A DNA stretch of 48,501 nucleotides from Desulfobulbus elongatus DSM 2908. GTDB lineage: Bacteria > Desulfobacterota > Desulfobulbia > Desulfobulbales > Desulfobulbaceae. Shown one piece after another: positions 1-7,876 of this stretch (within the stretch, counting starts at the first letter, position 1; each line of letters opens with the position of its first letter). The position numbers and the translations under genes were made by a program. Below the pieces are notes generated by a model that was not told the origin of the DNA, searched no databases, and was given only the letters and a program-made list of their open reading frames with translations. The stretch spans positions 1 through 48,501 of the forward strand of contig NZ_JHZB01000030.1 in the NCBI RefSeq assembly GCF_000621145.1, in the 5' to 3' direction.

Positions 1-94
1 AGGACAGGCGGATATTGCAATATTTTTACTGAAATTTCAATATGTTGATTTTAACTTTGCGTTGATTTTGTAGATGTTTTTTCACTGAACCAGG

Positions 95-397
95 ATGGAA
101 CCTGGCGTTATGCTTTGTTATAATGAGGCGGTTTTGCTCAATGAAGTAAAGGCATTGGGGGTATTGTCCAAAGCCGCGAAAGTCGCAAAAATAAATGCCG
201 CCCACGCCCGTGAGTTGATTAGAGAAATGAACAGGACATTTTCTCGGCCAGTCGTTTATTTCACAGGTGATGCATCGGATTCCGACATGGTCATGTTATC
301 TGGATTTGGAGAAAAAATCGTGAATGCATATTGGCTGAAATTCGAACCGATATGGTTGGATATTATTGATGAACGGTGCAGGCATATCAAGACTTAG
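95..397 (+). CDS. ModE-like winged-helix DNA-binding protein (probably frameshifted)
   Basis: The 100-residue product resembles the N-terminal winged-helix domain of ModE, the molybdate-responsive repressor. A helix-turn-helix segment (GVLSKAAKVAKINAAHAREL, about residues 22-41) is followed by REMNRTF and by a wing ending LSGFGEKIV, which matches the LTxxGxxLL end of ModE N-domains. There is no molybdate-binding TOBE domain, so it would bind DNA without its own ligand sensor. The ATG at 110 is an alternative start; neither start has a strong ribosome site. The frame ends at 397, but the -1 frame continues naturally: joining at about 375 reads IIDERVQAYQDLVDRF. A frameshift mutation or sequencing error is therefore likely. 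A full ModE with a distant ligand domain is not supported. Confidence 0.6.
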   Translation: MEPGVMLCYNEAVLLNEVKALGVLSKAAKVAKINAAHARELIREMNRTFSRPVVYFTGDASDSDMVMLSGFGEKIVNAYWLKFEPIWLDIIDERCRHIKT

Positions 398-570
398 TGG
401 ATCGTTTCAAATTGCACAGGGAAACGATAATGGCGCGGAAAACAATGCGAGCACCGCTGGCACTCTCCGATGACAACAACAAGAAATTCCTTTCCGAACT
501 TTCAGGCGCAATGACGCCATCGGCACGAGAAGTAAGCAGGGGTGCAGGCTATCGATCTGACGATGCCTGA
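376..570 (+). pseudogene. Likely out-of-frame 3' part of the ModE-like gene
   Basis: This 64-codon frame opens with a GTG inside the end of the preceding gene and is in the -1 frame relative to it. Its first residues (VQAYQDLVDRFKLHRET) look like the helix expected to follow a ModE-type winged helix, so it reads best as the shifted tail of the same gene rather than a separate protein. Translational coupling at the overlapping GTG is possible. No domain is recognisable in the last 40 residues. Confidence 0.35.
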
Positions 571-605
571 CCTGTCGTCGGCTTCTGTGAAAGATTTTTT
601 TCCGG

Positions 606-630
606 TAATCCCCGGCGAAGCCGGGGATTA
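606..630. repeat. Perfect inverted repeat (11-bp arms, 3-nt loop)
   Basis: TAATCCCCGGC, loop GAA, then the exact reverse complement. It lies between the ModE-like gene and the convergent 3' end of apbE. A T-run precedes it on the plus strand, but neither direction has a T-run directly after the stem, so it is not a canonical intrinsic terminator. It may still be a transcript end or a processing or stabilising hairpin for the two converging units. Confidence 0.6.
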
Positions 631-807
631 TGAGCGAAAGTCAACGGTTGGCTGAGTCGTGAATGGTTTGCGTAGACGCCATGAGAGATGACGACATGGA
701 TGGAGGAGGGGGGAGTCCTTGAGATGATGAATCTGTTGCGCACGCAGTTTTTTGAACGGCACCAGATCGGTTCACATCACCGGCTTCACCGATGGCGAAC
801 TCACTGC

Positions 808-1845
808 TTATGCAGGCCATCCAAGCGACTGCATGATTTTGCCTTCACGGTCCACAAGACAACATTCATAATCCGGACGGGCATTGATGAAATGCATGCC
901 GTCCTTTGGTTCCATGACAAAGACGGCAGTGGAGAGAATATCGGCATCCATCGCCGTGGGCGCAGTGACGGTGACACTGGTTGACTGGAGCGGTGAGTGA
1001 CCGCTCTTACCGTTGACAATATGATGAAATAACCGTTCCCGGTCGTAGTAGATCTCATAATTGCCCGAGGTGGAGACGGCACCTTCCCTTAGGCTGATCA
1101 TACCAGGATATTCCTTTTTCTTGTTCGGGTCTTGAATAGCCACCGTCCATGCCGCGCCCTTGGCAGCATTGCCGCCCACCGTGATCTCACCTCCGGTATT
1201 GACCATATAATTCACGATCCCGTTCTCAGCGAGAACCCGTGCCGCGCGATCGGCAATATAACCGGGGGCGACGCCATCCAAGGTAATTCCCATCCCGGAA
1301 TCAGGGAGAATAATGGAGCCGTTCGCAAAACGCAGGCGCTCGGCACCAATCCGGCCAATGACGGTTTCGATCTCTGTTTCGCTGGGCTGTCTCCCCGCCG
1401 CGAAATGGTTCTGATACAGGTCGACCAGCGGCTTGACGGTAATGTCGAAAGCACCGTTTGTTGCTCGATGGAAATAAAGGGAGCGTCCAAGAACCTCCGA
1501 GAGTTCTGGCCCCAGATGGTTGAGTCGGTTTTCGGCGTTGAGTTCGCAAACCGGTGACTGGTTGCCGTACCGTGTGAAAAGGGCACAGAGGCGGTCAACC
1601 TCGGCAAAGGCGAGGCCGAGCGCGTTTTCTGCCTGGTCGCGGGAGTCATGGATGACGGTCATGTCAACAAAGGTACCCATAGCCGTTCGGGTCTGGGAGA
1701 CCTTGTACTCGTTTTTGCGGAAGAGAACGCTTTCGGCCTTCTCCATCGACAGCAATGCCGCCGAGGTCACGCCCAAACCAAGCAGGCCGGAGAGTTTTAA
1801 AAAGGAGCGTCGTTTGTGATCGTAAGAAGAAGAGAAGATTTTCAT
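808..1845 (-). CDS. apbE: FAD:protein FMN transferase ApbE
   Basis: ApbE transfers FMN from FAD onto a threonine in S/TGATxS/T motifs; in Rnf the acceptors are RnfG and RnfD, both encoded just upstream. The 345-residue product has a twin-arginine-like leader (KRRSFLKLSG) followed by a hydrophobic stretch, which fits export to the periplasm where flavinylation occurs. Family motifs are visible: DGVAPGYIAD, VNTGGEI, and the metal-binding AMDADILSTA near the C-terminus. It is the last gene of the minus-strand rnf cluster, 24 nt after rnfB, so the maturation enzyme is probably co-transcribed with its substrates. Length and motifs are complete and nothing suggests loss of function. Confidence 0.95.
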   Translation of the reverse strand: MKIFSSSYDHKRRSFLKLSGLLGLGVTSAALLSMEKAESVLFRKNEYKVSQTRTAMGTFVDMTVIHDSRDQAENALGLAFAEVDRLCALFTRYGNQSPVCELNAENRLNHLGPELSEVLGRSLYFHRATNGAFDITVKPLVDLYQNHFAAGRQPSETEIETVIGRIGAERLRFANGSIILPDSGMGITLDGVAPGYIADRAARVLAENGIVNYMVNTGGEITVGGNAAKGAAWTVAIQDPNKKKEYPGMISLREGAVSTSGNYEIYYDRERLFHHIVNGKSGHSPLQSTSVTVTAPTAMDADILSTAVFVMEPKDGMHFINARPDYECCLVDREGKIMQSLGWPA

Positions 1846-1869
1846 GGCTATTCCATTCGTTGGATTTTA

Positions 1870-2748
1870 TTAACCGGCCATTTTCAAGCCATTGTCGATT
1901 GATCGGGATATGGTCTGCCGTCCCTGAAAGGGGCGGAAGATCTGCCGGGGGCACTTGCTGACGCAGACCTCCTCGCACGAAGGGCCGTAGGCTATGCATG
2001 TCTTGTGATCAATGACAATCCGGTTGTCGGTATAGGAAACCGCTTGTGCCGGGCAAGCCTTGACGCAGAGTTTGCATCCGATGCAACCGACCGCGCAAAC
2101 GGCCTTCACGTCCTTGCCCAAGTCTTGTGATGAACAGGGCACAGTCACCCGCGCCTTTAACGTCTGTAATTCGATGATTTTTTTGGGGCAGGTACGGACA
2201 CAGACGCCGCAGCTGACGCACTTGTCGGGATTGATGACCGGGAAATTGTCCACCATGGTAATGGCGTCAAAGGGACAGGCATCGGCACATTCGCCCAACC
2301 CTATACAAGCATACCGGCATTGAGACGGCCCGCCAAAACCGAGATTGGCGGCGGTGCAGGAACGAAAACCGATGTAATGATGCTTGTGACTCACCCGGCC
2401 TTCAACACGGGAACACCGCGCGACCGCCATCTGATCTTCAACCTCGACCATTTTTTTACCGGTCAGATTCGCCACCACGGCGGCAACAGCCTCTTTCCCG
2501 GGAAAACAGAGATTGGGGGGGACATCGGGGTTGGTGACAACAGCGATCGCATACCCTTCGCAACCGGGGTAGCCGCAACCGCCGCATTGGGCCAGCGGCA
2601 GGGAATGCAGCACCTTGTCTATCAGGGGATTCGTTTCCACGGCAAATTTATGGGCGGCTATGGCCAGGCCGACACCGAAGAACAGGCCGATGCAGCCAAG
2701 AAGAACCAGACCGCTCAAGGCTATTTTCACTAATTGCGGATCCATCAC
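1870..2748 (-). CDS. rnfB: Rnf complex subunit B, Fe-S electron entry protein
   Basis: RnfB accepts electrons from reduced ferredoxin and passes them into the membrane complex. The 292-residue product starts with one membrane anchor (about residues 8-30). It continues with the CGGCGYPGCEGYA cluster motif and then several ferredoxin-type clusters: CIGLGECADACP, CVSCGVCVRTCP, CIGCKLCVKACP and a last variant CEEVCVSKCP. This is the long, many-cluster form rather than the short gamma-proteobacterial one. It lies 43 nt after rnfA and 24 nt before apbE on the same strand. Confidence 0.96.
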   Translation of the reverse strand: MMDPQLVKIALSGLVLLGCIGLFFGVGLAIAAHKFAVETNPLIDKVLHSLPLAQCGGCGYPGCEGYAIAVVTNPDVPPNLCFPGKEAVAAVVANLTGKKMVEVEDQMAVARCSRVEGRVSHKHHYIGFRSCTAANLGFGGPSQCRYACIGLGECADACPFDAITMVDNFPVINPDKCVSCGVCVRTCPKKIIELQTLKARVTVPCSSQDLGKDVKAVCAVGCIGCKLCVKACPAQAVSYTDNRIVIDHKTCIAYGPSCEEVCVSKCPRQIFRPFQGRQTISRSIDNGLKMAG

Positions 2749-2791
2749 ACCACTCTTTTCACTGTCTGTTTATTTTTGATCGGCTGGCCTG

Positions 2792-3730
2792 TCAGAACAA
2801 CTGCAGCCCGGAGAACCCGAGAAAGGCCATGGCGAATTGCCCGGCCACGAGAAAAGCGATAGGCAGCCCTTTGAAGGTCGGGGGGATCTTGGCGATTTCC
2901 AGCCGCTCACGGACCGAACTCATCAGGTACAGCGCCAGCAGAAAACCGCCACCAGCCCCCAGGGCCAGCATAAAGGTCTCGAAATAATTGTAGTTGAGAC
3001 TGGACATGACCAGTGGCACGGCGATGATGATGCAGTTGGCGATGACGAGGACCAAATAGACGCCGAAGGAATTAAAGAGGACCGGATTGACCTTGCGCAA
3101 GATCGTATCCACCGCCTGGACCGTGAGCGATACCAGTCCGATAAAAACGACGATCTGCAGGAAACTGAGGTTGAAGGGAATGAGGATGAACTTGAAAAAC
3201 AACCAGCTCATACTGGCCGATACCACCATGACGATGGTAAACACCACCCCCATTCCCTTGGCCGTTGCCTTGCGTTTGGAGGTACCGAAAAAGACGCAGA
3301 GTCCCAGATATTTGGTGAAAACAAAGTTGTTGATCAGCAGCGCGGCGATGAGGATCGAAAACAAGGAGCCGAGGTAGGATTTCGATACCTTGAAGCTGAG
3401 GCCCTCTGCGCCTGCCGAACCTTGCATCGAAACCACATGGGTCTTGGTGGTGTTGAGCGGTTGGGCGAAGGTCAGCAGCACCGTCCGGCCGTCGGAATCG
3501 ACCGAGGCGGAGAGGAGTTGGAGTTTGATATCGGGATCGTTCTCTTCGTAGACGGTATAATTGGCTTCATTGGTTGCTCGGGTTTTGTCAACCGGGGCGG
3601 AGAAGGTCACCTCCATCGTGGCCGCATCGGCAAAGGTGGCGCGGTCAACGAGGTCTGCCGCCTGCAACCATGCCGGCAACAACAGCAACGCCAACAGAAA
3701 GATTGTCGGTACAACGCGCGATCTGTTCAT
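2792..3730 (-). CDS. rnfA: Rnf complex subunit A with an N-terminal periplasmic Ig-like domain
   Basis: Residues about 119-312 are a complete RnfA, a six-helix integral membrane subunit normally about 190 residues long (SILIAALLINNFVFTKYLGL at the start). In front is an extra ~118-residue segment. It has a signal-peptide-like leader ending AWLQA-AD, then a beta-rich domain with MEVTFSAPVDKTRATNEANY and DGRTVLLTFAQPLNTTKTH, the pattern of SbsA-type Ig-like domains. The ATG overlaps the rnfE stop codon (ATGA), which supports this upstream start. RnfA is reported to have its N-terminus outside, so a secreted N-terminal domain fits the topology. The RnfA identity is certain; the domain's function is unknown. 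Confidence 0.93.
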   Translation of the reverse strand: MNRSRVVPTIFLLALLLLPAWLQAADLVDRATFADAATMEVTFSAPVDKTRATNEANYTVYEENDPDIKLQLLSASVDSDGRTVLLTFAQPLNTTKTHVVSMQGSAGAEGLSFKVSKSYLGSLFSILIAALLINNFVFTKYLGLCVFFGTSKRKATAKGMGVVFTIVMVVSASMSWLFFKFILIPFNLSFLQIVVFIGLVSLTVQAVDTILRKVNPVLFNSFGVYLVLVIANCIIIAVPLVMSSLNYNYFETFMLALGAGGGFLLALYLMSSVRERLEIAKIPPTFKGLPIAFLVAGQFAMAFLGFSGLQLF

Positions 3731-4359
3731 GCTTGTGTCCTTTTTTTCCGTTTGTAGACCACTTCGACCCAGTTGAAAAAGGCCATCATCAGACCGACGA
3801 CAAAAAAACCGGCACTGGGGAGAATAAAGAACAGCAGGGGTTTGAACCCGAGCACATCATGGCCGAGCACAGCGCCGGACCCGAGCAGTTCGCGGACAAA
3901 GCCGATCACCACCATGCCCACCATGAAGCCCAGGCCCATGCCCACCGCGTCCCAGAAACTGTCTCCGACCCTTTCCTTGCAGGCGAACATCTCCAACCGC
4001 ATGGTGATGATGGCGAAGGCGACGATCAGCTTGATGAAAATACCCATCTTGGCGTAGGCCCCGGGCAGATAGGCCGCCATGGCCAAGTCGATGACCGTTA
4101 CCCAGGTTGCGATGGTCAGGGTATAGGACGGAATACGAATCCTCGGATGGATATGATTCTTGAACAGTGCAATGGTGACGCTGGAGAAAACCTGAACCAG
4201 CAGCACGGCGGCTCCCAGCATCAAGCCGTTCATCACCGTGGTGGAAATGCCCACGGCCGGACACATTGAAAGGGCCAGCCTGAATATGGGATTTTCGCTG
4301 AGAATACCCCGGCCGAGGAGTTCCCAGGTCGTTTTTGTGTTCGATGGATGCGTTGACAC
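3727..4359 (-). CDS. rnfE: Rnf complex subunit E
   Basis: RnfE is the inverted-topology partner of RnfA in the membrane core that carries electrons across the membrane. The 210-residue protein has about six hydrophobic helices and the conserved family start (NPIFRLALSMCPAVGISTTV). It also has the conserved RLEMFACKERVGDSFWDAVG and FVRELLGSGAVLG segments. The stop overlaps the rnfA start by 4 nt, and it begins 20 nt after rnfG ends, so translation is coupled. Length is normal for the family and no anomaly is visible. Confidence 0.95.
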   Translation of the reverse strand: MSTHPSNTKTTWELLGRGILSENPIFRLALSMCPAVGISTTVMNGLMLGAAVLLVQVFSSVTIALFKNHIHPRIRIPSYTLTIATWVTVIDLAMAAYLPGAYAKMGIFIKLIVAFAIITMRLEMFACKERVGDSFWDAVGMGLGFMVGMVVIGFVRELLGSGAVLGHDVLGFKPLLFFILPSAGFFVVGLMMAFFNWVEVVYKRKKRTQA

Positions 4360-4379
4360 CTCAGCTCCTCCGTAATGGG

Positions 4380-5276
4380 TTAGAACGAAACGGCAATCTT
4401 CTGCTCTTCGAGCACCCGGTCAAGAACGTCGAGACGATAGGCACACTTCGTGACCAACCCCTTGACGCCATCGGTCAGCATCCGCGAGGAGATGGTCGCC
4501 CCGGTCAGGGCATAGATGTTCTTTGCCCTGTACTGTCCCATGATCCTGGCCGCATCTTCCTCGGTCACCTGAGCTTCCAGCGCTTGCCGATATTGTTCGG
4601 GCAACGGCTCCTTGACGACCTGCAGCCCTTTGAGCACATCAAAGGAACGCCCCTTGAACTGATTCTTGAAATAGTTTTTTTCGATCTCGGCCCCAAGTCC
4701 AGGGTCTTCCTCGTGTTCGAGCACTTCCAAACCCAGCATCGCATACTGTGGATCAAGTGCCAGCATCACGTTGATGAAGGTCTTGAACCCGGGAAATTTC
4801 CCTCCCAGGAGGTAGGCAACGCGCTTGCCGCTATCGGTCACCACAATGGTATGATCGGCGAAGCGGAGTCCCTTGCCCGGGCCGATGGCTTCCATGACGG
4901 CCCGGTCGCGGGTTTCCTTTTCCCGGCTCTGATCGCCGTCGAGCCGGGTCGGCTGCTGGCTGACCATTTTGCCGTCGAGGTCCAGGAGCACCAGGGTATA
5001 TTCGGTTTTTCCCTCTCTGCCGGTGGGGAGCAAATAGCCGATGTGCTGCCGGCCCTGATCGGTGATGACATAGCGGTAAATCTGATGCAGCGCCAGGGTA
5101 GGGGGCACGGGCTTGCGTGCACCATAGCCCAACAGGCCGTACATGGTTTTTTCTTCGCGGACATGTTCGTTGTGTTTCTTGGCCTTGTCCGTGACGATGA
5201 ACGCCGCACCCATCACCGCCGCCGCCATCAGGCAGGAGACGGTGAGGCGGAAGACGATGGTCAGGATATCTTTCAT
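4380..5276 (-). CDS. rnfG: Rnf complex subunit G, covalent-FMN protein
   Basis: RnfG is a membrane-anchored periplasmic flavoprotein of Rnf. The 298-residue product has one N-terminal membrane helix and an FMN-binding domain. The domain carries the covalent attachment motif TGATISS at about residues 259-265, the site modified by ApbE. The preceding GLGAEIEKNYFKNQF segment is also typical. The ATG overlaps the rnfD stop codon. The C-terminus (DVLDRVLEEQKIAVSF) is somewhat longer than in the shortest family members but complete. Confidence 0.95.
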   Translation of the reverse strand: MKDILTIVFRLTVSCLMAAAVMGAAFIVTDKAKKHNEHVREEKTMYGLLGYGARKPVPPTLALHQIYRYVITDQGRQHIGYLLPTGREGKTEYTLVLLDLDGKMVSQQPTRLDGDQSREKETRDRAVMEAIGPGKGLRFADHTIVVTDSGKRVAYLLGGKFPGFKTFINVMLALDPQYAMLGLEVLEHEEDPGLGAEIEKNYFKNQFKGRSFDVLKGLQVVKEPLPEQYRQALEAQVTEEDAARIMGQYRAKNIYALTGATISSRMLTDGVKGLVTKCAYRLDVLDRVLEEQKIAVSF

Positions 5277-6325
5277 TGGCCACCTCCAGCAGGGGGCGCA
5301 AACCGCTTGGGTTTGAACCAGCCGTCCAGTACCGTGCTGATCGGATTCATCAGGAGGATGGCATAGCAGATGCCCTCGGGATAGCCGCCCTTGAGCCGGA
5401 TCAGCACGGTCAGGGCACCGATGCCCATGCCGTACAGGAGTTGGGAGGTTTTATTGGTCGGCGAGGTGACATAGTCAGTGGCCATGTAGATCGCACCGAG
5501 GATGGCGCCACCGGAGAGTACGGCCAGCAGCGGATCGCCGGTAAACAGGGTTTTACCGCCAAAGATCCAGGTCAGCACGGCAATGGTCGCCAGGATGGAG
5601 ACTGGGATATGCCAGGTGATGTAGCGTTTGTAGAGGAGAAAGAGTCCGCCCGACACCAACAGCAGCCCGGAGGTCTCGCCGATGCAGCCAGGACGCCAGC
5701 CGAGGAAAAAGGAGCCATACAGGCTGGAGCCGGAACCGAAGGCCTGGATGAAGCCGGCCATGCCCTGCGCCTTCATGACCGCAAGCGGGGTCGCGGCGGA
5801 AACGGTGTCGGCACCGGTACCGATATGGCTGAAAACGGCCATGCCATCCAGCGGTTGCAGCCAGGAAGTCGTCATGGCCACCGGGAAGGTGGCCAGTAAA
5901 AAGGCCCGACCCATCAGCGCCGGATTGAAGATGTTGTAGCCAATGCCGCCCAGCAGATGCTTGGCGATATAGATGGCCATCACCGCGCCCAAGACCGGCA
6001 GCAGGTACGAAACCCCAGGGGGAATGATAAAGGCCAGCAGCACCCCGGTCAGGGCGGCACTGCCGTCTCTGACCGTTACCGGTCGGCCGAGCAGTTTTTG
6101 GCTCACCATCTCCACCGCCATGCAGCTGATAACCGAAACCGCGGTGATGAGCAGGGTCTGGATGCCAAAAATAAAGACCGACACAACCAAGGAGGGCATG
6201 AGGCAGGACACCACGGTCCACATGATTTTTTCAACCGATTCATTGCTTTTTACGTGCGGCGAAACGGAAACAATCCAGTTCGGCTGCGCGGCAATTGACA
6301 GGTTGTCAGGCGCTTGCGTTTCGAT
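5273..6325 (-). CDS. rnfD: Rnf complex subunit D, start codon apparently ATC
   Basis: RnfD is a polytopic subunit with a covalently bound FMN; the attachment site is in DTVSAATPLAVMK. The first in-frame ATG is at 6223, but it cuts into conserved sequence. The 34 codons upstream read NWIVSVSPHVKSNESVEKIM, matching the family's SSPH...IM N-terminus. Between the upstream stop (TGA) and this region there is no ATG, GTG or TTG in frame. A perfect AAGGAG (6333-6338) sits 7 nt before an ATC codon at 6323-6325, so ATC is the best start candidate, giving 350 residues. A single-base mutation or sequencing error of ATG is the alternative. It lies 130 nt after rnfC and overlaps rnfG by 4 nt. Confidence 0.9.
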   Translation of the reverse strand: METQAPDNLSIAAQPNWIVSVSPHVKSNESVEKIMWTVVSCLMPSLVVSVFIFGIQTLLITAVSVISCMAVEMVSQKLLGRPVTVRDGSAALTGVLLAFIIPPGVSYLLPVLGAVMAIYIAKHLLGGIGYNIFNPALMGRAFLLATFPVAMTTSWLQPLDGMAVFSHIGTGADTVSAATPLAVMKAQGMAGFIQAFGSGSSLYGSFFLGWRPGCIGETSGLLLVSGGLFLLYKRYITWHIPVSILATIAVLTWIFGGKTLFTGDPLLAVLSGGAILGAIYMATDYVTSPTNKTSQLLYGMGIGALTVLIRLKGGYPEGICYAILLMNPISTVLDGWFKPKRFAPPAGGGQ

Positions 6326-6332
6326 GACGATA

Positions 6333-6338
6333 CTCCTT
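6333..6338 (-). promoter_or_regulatory. Ribosome binding site that sets the rnfD start
   Basis: AAGGAG on the minus strand, 7 nt before the ATC at 6323-6325. No other plausible ribosome site lies near the in-frame ATG at 6223, so this site argues for the longer rnfD. Confidence 0.7.
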
Positions 6339-6455
6339 CAGAACGATGTTACTGATGATTCCGCGTGGGGGATGACCTCACCCACGAACCTTTTTTCCGA
6401 CATGCTCCCCTTGCAGGACACCTGCCGCGGGTCGCTCGACGCATTTGGCGGGGAG

Positions 6456-7775
6456 CTACCTCTTGGCCCTCATCTTGGCCAAGCGGACGAACTGCACCAG
6501 CGGACGCTTGGCCGGGCAGATGTAGGCGCAGCTTCCGCATTCGAAACAATCGAAAACACCGAATTGAGCCGTGTCCTCGGCCCGGTCGGCCTCGACGTAC
6601 ACGCCGATTTCCTTGGGCTCCAATCCCATGGGGCAGGCGTCGAGGCACCATCCGCAGCGGATGCACTGGGAATGGGGCCGGTTGTCGATCTCCCGTTCCG
6701 TGAGAAACAACACCGAGGAGGTGGTCTTGGTCACCGGAACGTCCAGGCTGGAGACGGCAAAGCCCATCATCGGCCCGCCCATGACCACCTTGACCACTTC
6801 CGATTTGATTCCTCCAAGATGGCGAACAATATCACTGACCCGCGTGCCGATCTTGACAAGCAGATTGGCCGGTCTAGCGATACCGCCGCCGCTGATGGTG
6901 ACCACTTTCTCGCAGAACGGCTTGTTGAGCGCCACCGCCTCGTAGATCGCCCGGGCGGTGGCCACGTTATGGACAACGACCCCCACCGCCGAGGGCAGGG
7001 ACATCGAGGGCACCTTACGGCCCGTCAATGCCTGGATGAGCTGTTTTTCGGATCCTTGCGGATACTTGATCCGCAACGTCTCCACCGATATTGAGCATCC
7101 CTGGGAACTGGCCTCACGCGCGGCCTTGTCCATTGCCGCGATGGCATCGGGCTTGTTGTTTTCAATGCCGATCCGGCAGGTGGTGATGCCGAGGATCTTG
7201 AGGATGATTTTTGCCCCCTCGATAATCTCTTGGGGATGTTCGAGCATCTGCCGATGATCGGCGGTGATGTAGGGCTCGCATTCCGCGCCATTCAGAAGCA
7301 AGGTGTCGACGGCGGCGTCAGCCGGGGGCTTGAGTTTGACGTGGGAGGGAAAACCGGCGCCGCCAATGCCGATGATACCGGCATCGTGCACCTTGGCCAG
7401 CAGTTCCTCCGCGCTGAGTCGCTGCCAGGGGTGCGGATCGAAGCTGACCGAAACGGCGGTATGATCGGTGGCGATGGTGATGGATGGCACCTTGACCCGC
7501 AACGGATGGGCCGACATACCGATATCCTTGATCAATCCGGCGACCGGCGCATGCAATGGAACGCCGAGCCCCTTGGCCACCTCGCCGATTCGCGCGCCCT
7601 CGATGACCGATTCGCGTTTTTTCACCGTTGGAGCGCAGGGCGCGCCGATATGCTGCCCCAGAATAATCTCCAGTTCATCCGGTACCGGCATGCGTTCGAT
7701 GACAAGTGTTGCGGTCAGGTCCTTTGACTCCGGCGGATGCACACCGCCTTTGGGAAAGGTCAATAAGGAATTCAT
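6456..7775 (-). CDS. rnfC: Rnf complex subunit C, NADH-site Fe-S flavoprotein
   Basis: RnfC is the peripheral cytoplasmic subunit that binds NADH and FMN. The 439-residue product has the family start TFPKGGVHPPESK, the nucleotide/flavin motif GIGGAGFPSHVK and LLLNGAECEPYIT. Two 4Fe-4S motifs follow near the C-terminus: CIRCGWCLDACP and CFECGSCAYICP. It lacks the long alanine/lysine-rich tail found in enterobacterial RsxC. It follows the dihydroorotate-dehydrogenase-like gene by 101 nt on the same strand and heads the Rnf genes proper. The ribosome site is weak. Confidence 0.96.
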   Translation of the reverse strand: MNSLLTFPKGGVHPPESKDLTATLVIERMPVPDELEIILGQHIGAPCAPTVKKRESVIEGARIGEVAKGLGVPLHAPVAGLIKDIGMSAHPLRVKVPSITIATDHTAVSVSFDPHPWQRLSAEELLAKVHDAGIIGIGGAGFPSHVKLKPPADAAVDTLLLNGAECEPYITADHRQMLEHPQEIIEGAKIILKILGITTCRIGIENNKPDAIAAMDKAAREASSQGCSISVETLRIKYPQGSEKQLIQALTGRKVPSMSLPSAVGVVVHNVATARAIYEAVALNKPFCEKVVTISGGGIARPANLLVKIGTRVSDIVRHLGGIKSEVVKVVMGGPMMGFAVSSLDVPVTKTTSSVLFLTEREIDNRPHSQCIRCGWCLDACPMGLEPKEIGVYVEADRAEDTAQFGVFDCFECGSCAYICPAKRPLVQFVRLAKMRAKR

Positions 7776-7876
7776 AAATTATGCACACTGAAAACGGAAA
7801 TATTTGCGGCCAATTCTGCATATATGCTCTGGAAAGGACCGCCGAACACGGTGGATTGCAACGGCGACGATAATGG

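Noticed and set aside
5273-6223. Shorter rnfD starting at the ATG at 6223
   Set aside because: It omits conserved N-terminal sequence and has no ribosome binding site, while AAGGAG stands before the upstream ATC.
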